NCBI RefSeq assembly: GCF_009796765.1
Contig: NZ_CP047023.1
Coordinates: forward strand, 4,819,501-4,883,500
Length of the DNA: 64,000 bases
Reading direction: 5' to 3'
Source of the DNA: Paraglaciecola sp. L3A3
GTDB taxonomy: Bacteria > Pseudomonadota > Gammaproteobacteria > Enterobacterales > Alteromonadaceae
Position 1 is the first letter of the stretch. The number at the start of each line of letters is the position of its first letter. A program made the translations under genes and the position numbers. Below the pieces are notes generated by a model. It worked only from the letters and a program-made list of their open reading frames with translations, was not told the DNA's origin and did not search any database. This document shows, piece by piece, positions 62,526 through 64,000 of this stretch.

Positions 62526-62885
62526 TCAGTCAGCGTCCAAAATTTCGTTTTCTTCTATCGTGCCATAACATTCATTGATACGTACCACTAGGGCTAAGCC
62601 CAATGCTAAGGTAGATACCCCTACAACTATGGCCGTTAGGATCAATACTTGAGGTAGCGGATTAGAAAATATTTGATCTTCTACTCCGGCTTGTATGATA
62701 GGGGCAGTGCCGCCTTCCACTTTATCCATTGTGATATACATAAGGAAAACTGCCGATTGGAAGATAGATAAACCAATCAATTTTTTGATCAAGTTGCTTT
62801 TGCTTATTACTGCGTATAACCCCACTATCAAAATGATAGCGAACACCCAATAATTGAAATAGCCGAGTAATTCTAAAAGTTTCAT
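62526..62885 (-). CDS. mrpC: Mrp antiporter subunit C (NuoK-like)
   Basis: 119 residues from ATG 62885; the frame is open upstream to 62939, but that part lies inside the MrpB gene. Three helices, with LSIFQSAVFLMYITMDKV and the conserved membrane stretch PLPQVLILTAIVVGVSTLALGLALVV, identify MrpC/NuoK. The start overlaps the MrpB stop by four bases (ATGA). Confidence 0.9.
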   Translation of the reverse strand: MKLLELLGYFNYWVFAIILIVGLYAVISKSNLIKKLIGLSIFQSAVFLMYITMDKVEGGTAPIIQAGVEDQIFSNPLPQVLILTAIVVGVSTLALGLALVVRINECYGTIEENEILDAD

Positions 62886-63862
62886 AATAAACGCTCTCGA
62901 GCGGCAAACGCATGGTAAATAGACAGTAAAGCTCCACAAACCGCCATGCCAACCCCAGCCTCAATAATTAAAATACCTAACTGCTGTCCAGCCACTGGAT
63001 CGGCAGCCAAAACAGAATAATCTAGAAAAGCTCCGCCCAACAACATACAAACTACTCCAACACCGCCATACAATAATGCTCCACCCACAACCATACCCAA
63101 TAACACTGAGCGCGGTATGGCACGCAATGCAGAGGCTTCACCTTCAAGTAGTGCATAAAGAATCACACCTGTGGCAATAATTGCTCCTGCTTGGAATCCT
63201 CCACCTGGCCCGTACTCACCATGGAATTGCACATAAAGGCCAAATAGCACAATGAATGGGATCAACAACCGGCCAACTACTTGGGGGATTAAATGATGGC
63301 GTAAACCGCTATCTTTTTCAGTGACTTGCTTAGTTTTTCTTGCTGGGCCAACACCTAAAATAAATAAAACGCCAATACAAGCTGCAAAAACAACAAACAC
63401 CTCGCCAAGAGTATCGTAGCCTCGAAAGCTGCCAAGGATTGCGGTCACAACATTAGGAATATCAATATATTCAGGGGTTTTTTCTAAATACCAAGGCGCG
63501 ACATGTTGATGTACAGGCGCTTCAGGGTCGCCGAGTCGTGGTTTATCAAAGGTTGCATAGATGATCAACAACGCCAAAATGCCCACAGTGCAATAAGTAA
63601 CCCAACGCCCTCCTTCTCTAGGCTTCTCTCGATCATCGGTCAAAGACAAGGCACAAAGAAAGATTACTGTTGTTACTCCAGCACCCACCGCAGCTTCTGT
63701 CAACGCAACATCTGCTGCGTCTAAAATGAAAAAGTTTGCGGCCATTAATAAACTAAATATAGATGTGAGCATCACCGCAACGAATAAGTCTTTGGCACGC
63801 ACAATGGCAATAGCAGTAATAACCAGTAAGGTGAGTAGAAAAAGGGCAAAGATAAATATCAT
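62882..63862 (-). CDS. mrpB: Fused MrpA C-terminal (MbhD/DUF4040 and MbhE-like) and MrpB subunit
   Basis: 326 residues. The first 80 residues match MbhD/DUF4040, the end of MrpA (VITAIAIVRAKDLFVAVML, DVALTEAAVGAGVTTVIFL). A middle part (about 85-175) is MbhE-like (YDTLGEVFVVFAACIGVLFILG). The last part is MnhB/MrpB (VVGRLLIPFIVLFGLYVQFHGEYGPGGGFQAGAI). The fusion fits the absence of a complete MrpA here. The start overlaps the preceding gene by four bases. Confidence 0.88.
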   Translation of the reverse strand: MIFIFALFLLTLLVITAIAIVRAKDLFVAVMLTSIFSLLMAANFFILDAADVALTEAAVGAGVTTVIFLCALSLTDDREKPREGGRWVTYCTVGILALLIIYATFDKPRLGDPEAPVHQHVAPWYLEKTPEYIDIPNVVTAILGSFRGYDTLGEVFVVFAACIGVLFILGVGPARKTKQVTEKDSGLRHHLIPQVVGRLLIPFIVLFGLYVQFHGEYGPGGGFQAGAIIATGVILYALLEGEASALRAIPRSVLLGMVVGGALLYGGVGVVCMLLGGAFLDYSVLAADPVAGQQLGILIIEAGVGMAVCGALLSIYHAFAARERLL

Positions 63863-64000
63863 TTTGGACTATTCTCCTTAGGTTCATCACTTGCGGAACC
63901 TGCATCAGGCTTGAGTCCAGATAGCAATGCTGTATTCGCTAATGCATAAGTAGCAGTGGGGCCAGTTAACAGCAGAAATAACATGATAGCGAACAACTTT
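63859..64000 (-). CDS. mrpG: Mrp antiporter subunit G (5' end cut by window edge)
   Basis: The last 46 residues are present: a helix end (FAIMLFLLLTGPTATYALA) and NTALLSGLKPDAGSASDEPK. LTGPTATYALANTAL corresponds to the conserved LTSPTASHAL-type end of MnhG/MrpG. The stop overlaps the MrpB fusion start (ATGA). Confidence 0.78.
   Translation of the reverse strand, partial: KLFAIMLFLLLTGPTATYALANTALLSGLKPDAGSASDEPKENSPK

Overview
The window looks like a chromosome segment of a marine gammaproteobacterium of the Alteromonadaceae, close to Paraglaciecola/Glaciecola. This rests on AT-rich DNA, the ubiE-ubiJ-ubiB order, Gor, PrlC and YbiT proteins of gammaproteobacterial type, a polysaccharide-degradation block, many two-component proteins and an Mrp-type antiporter cluster. 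No tRNA, rRNA, CRISPR array or prophage was seen.

Layout. 1-2902: ubiquinone genes ubiE, ubiJ and ubiB (minus strand; ubiB runs off the left edge). 3094-11400: a polymorphic-toxin locus. It holds a 1918-residue Sec-exported Rhs/YD-repeat protein with an L,D-transpeptidase-like C-terminal domain, and a two-helix membrane protein 14 bases downstream that is the likely immunity protein. About 2 kb of debris follows: a shortened REP-associated transposase, at least ten copies of its GGGGTCAGAGCCG repeat, two Rhs toxin tails, two orphan immunity genes and two copies of rhs core fragments. The repeats sit at the joints between the fragments.

11406-27938: a sugar/glycan block with a secreted TIM-barrel isomerase-like lipoprotein, two very large PVC-type cytochrome c proteins, a DUF1080 (3-keto-disaccharide hydrolase-like) lipoprotein, a GH89 alpha-N-acetylglucosaminidase and a PAS-AraC regulator. 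Housekeeping genes (3-methyladenine glycosylase, prlC, gor) are interspersed.

28316-39745: a set of small envelope/stress genes (DUF1328, a small lipoprotein, a DUF883 operon, a pseudo-receiver GGDEF protein, MscS, hemerythrin, a BON protein), with a phosphatase-lipid kinase fusion, DUF2254 and an endonuclease/exonuclease/phosphatase protein. Five transcription units in this stretch carry a -24/-12 (sigma-54) promoter with exact GG-GC spacing, and four of them have a nearly invariant 13-base dyad (TGTAATTNTTRCA) about 97-119 bases upstream. I read this as one unrecognised sigma-54 regulon.

39861-43663: DUF1840 and a three-gene MacAB/LolCDE-like exporter, bounded by two copies of a dispersed repeat. 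43767-44946: a small outer-membrane-like protein and a broken HEMGH metalloprotease-like gene. 45294-50818: a five-gene phosphorelay operon headed by an NtrC-family sigma-54 activator, which is a candidate regulator of the regulon above. 50913-57374: a polysaccharide lyase-like protein, a nitroreductase, ybiT, an Ntn-hydrolase acylase lipoprotein and a periplasmic solute-binding protein. 57521-64000: an Mrp-like cation/proton antiporter operon with three MrpD/NuoN-type subunits and an MrpA-tail/MrpB fusion; it runs off the right edge.
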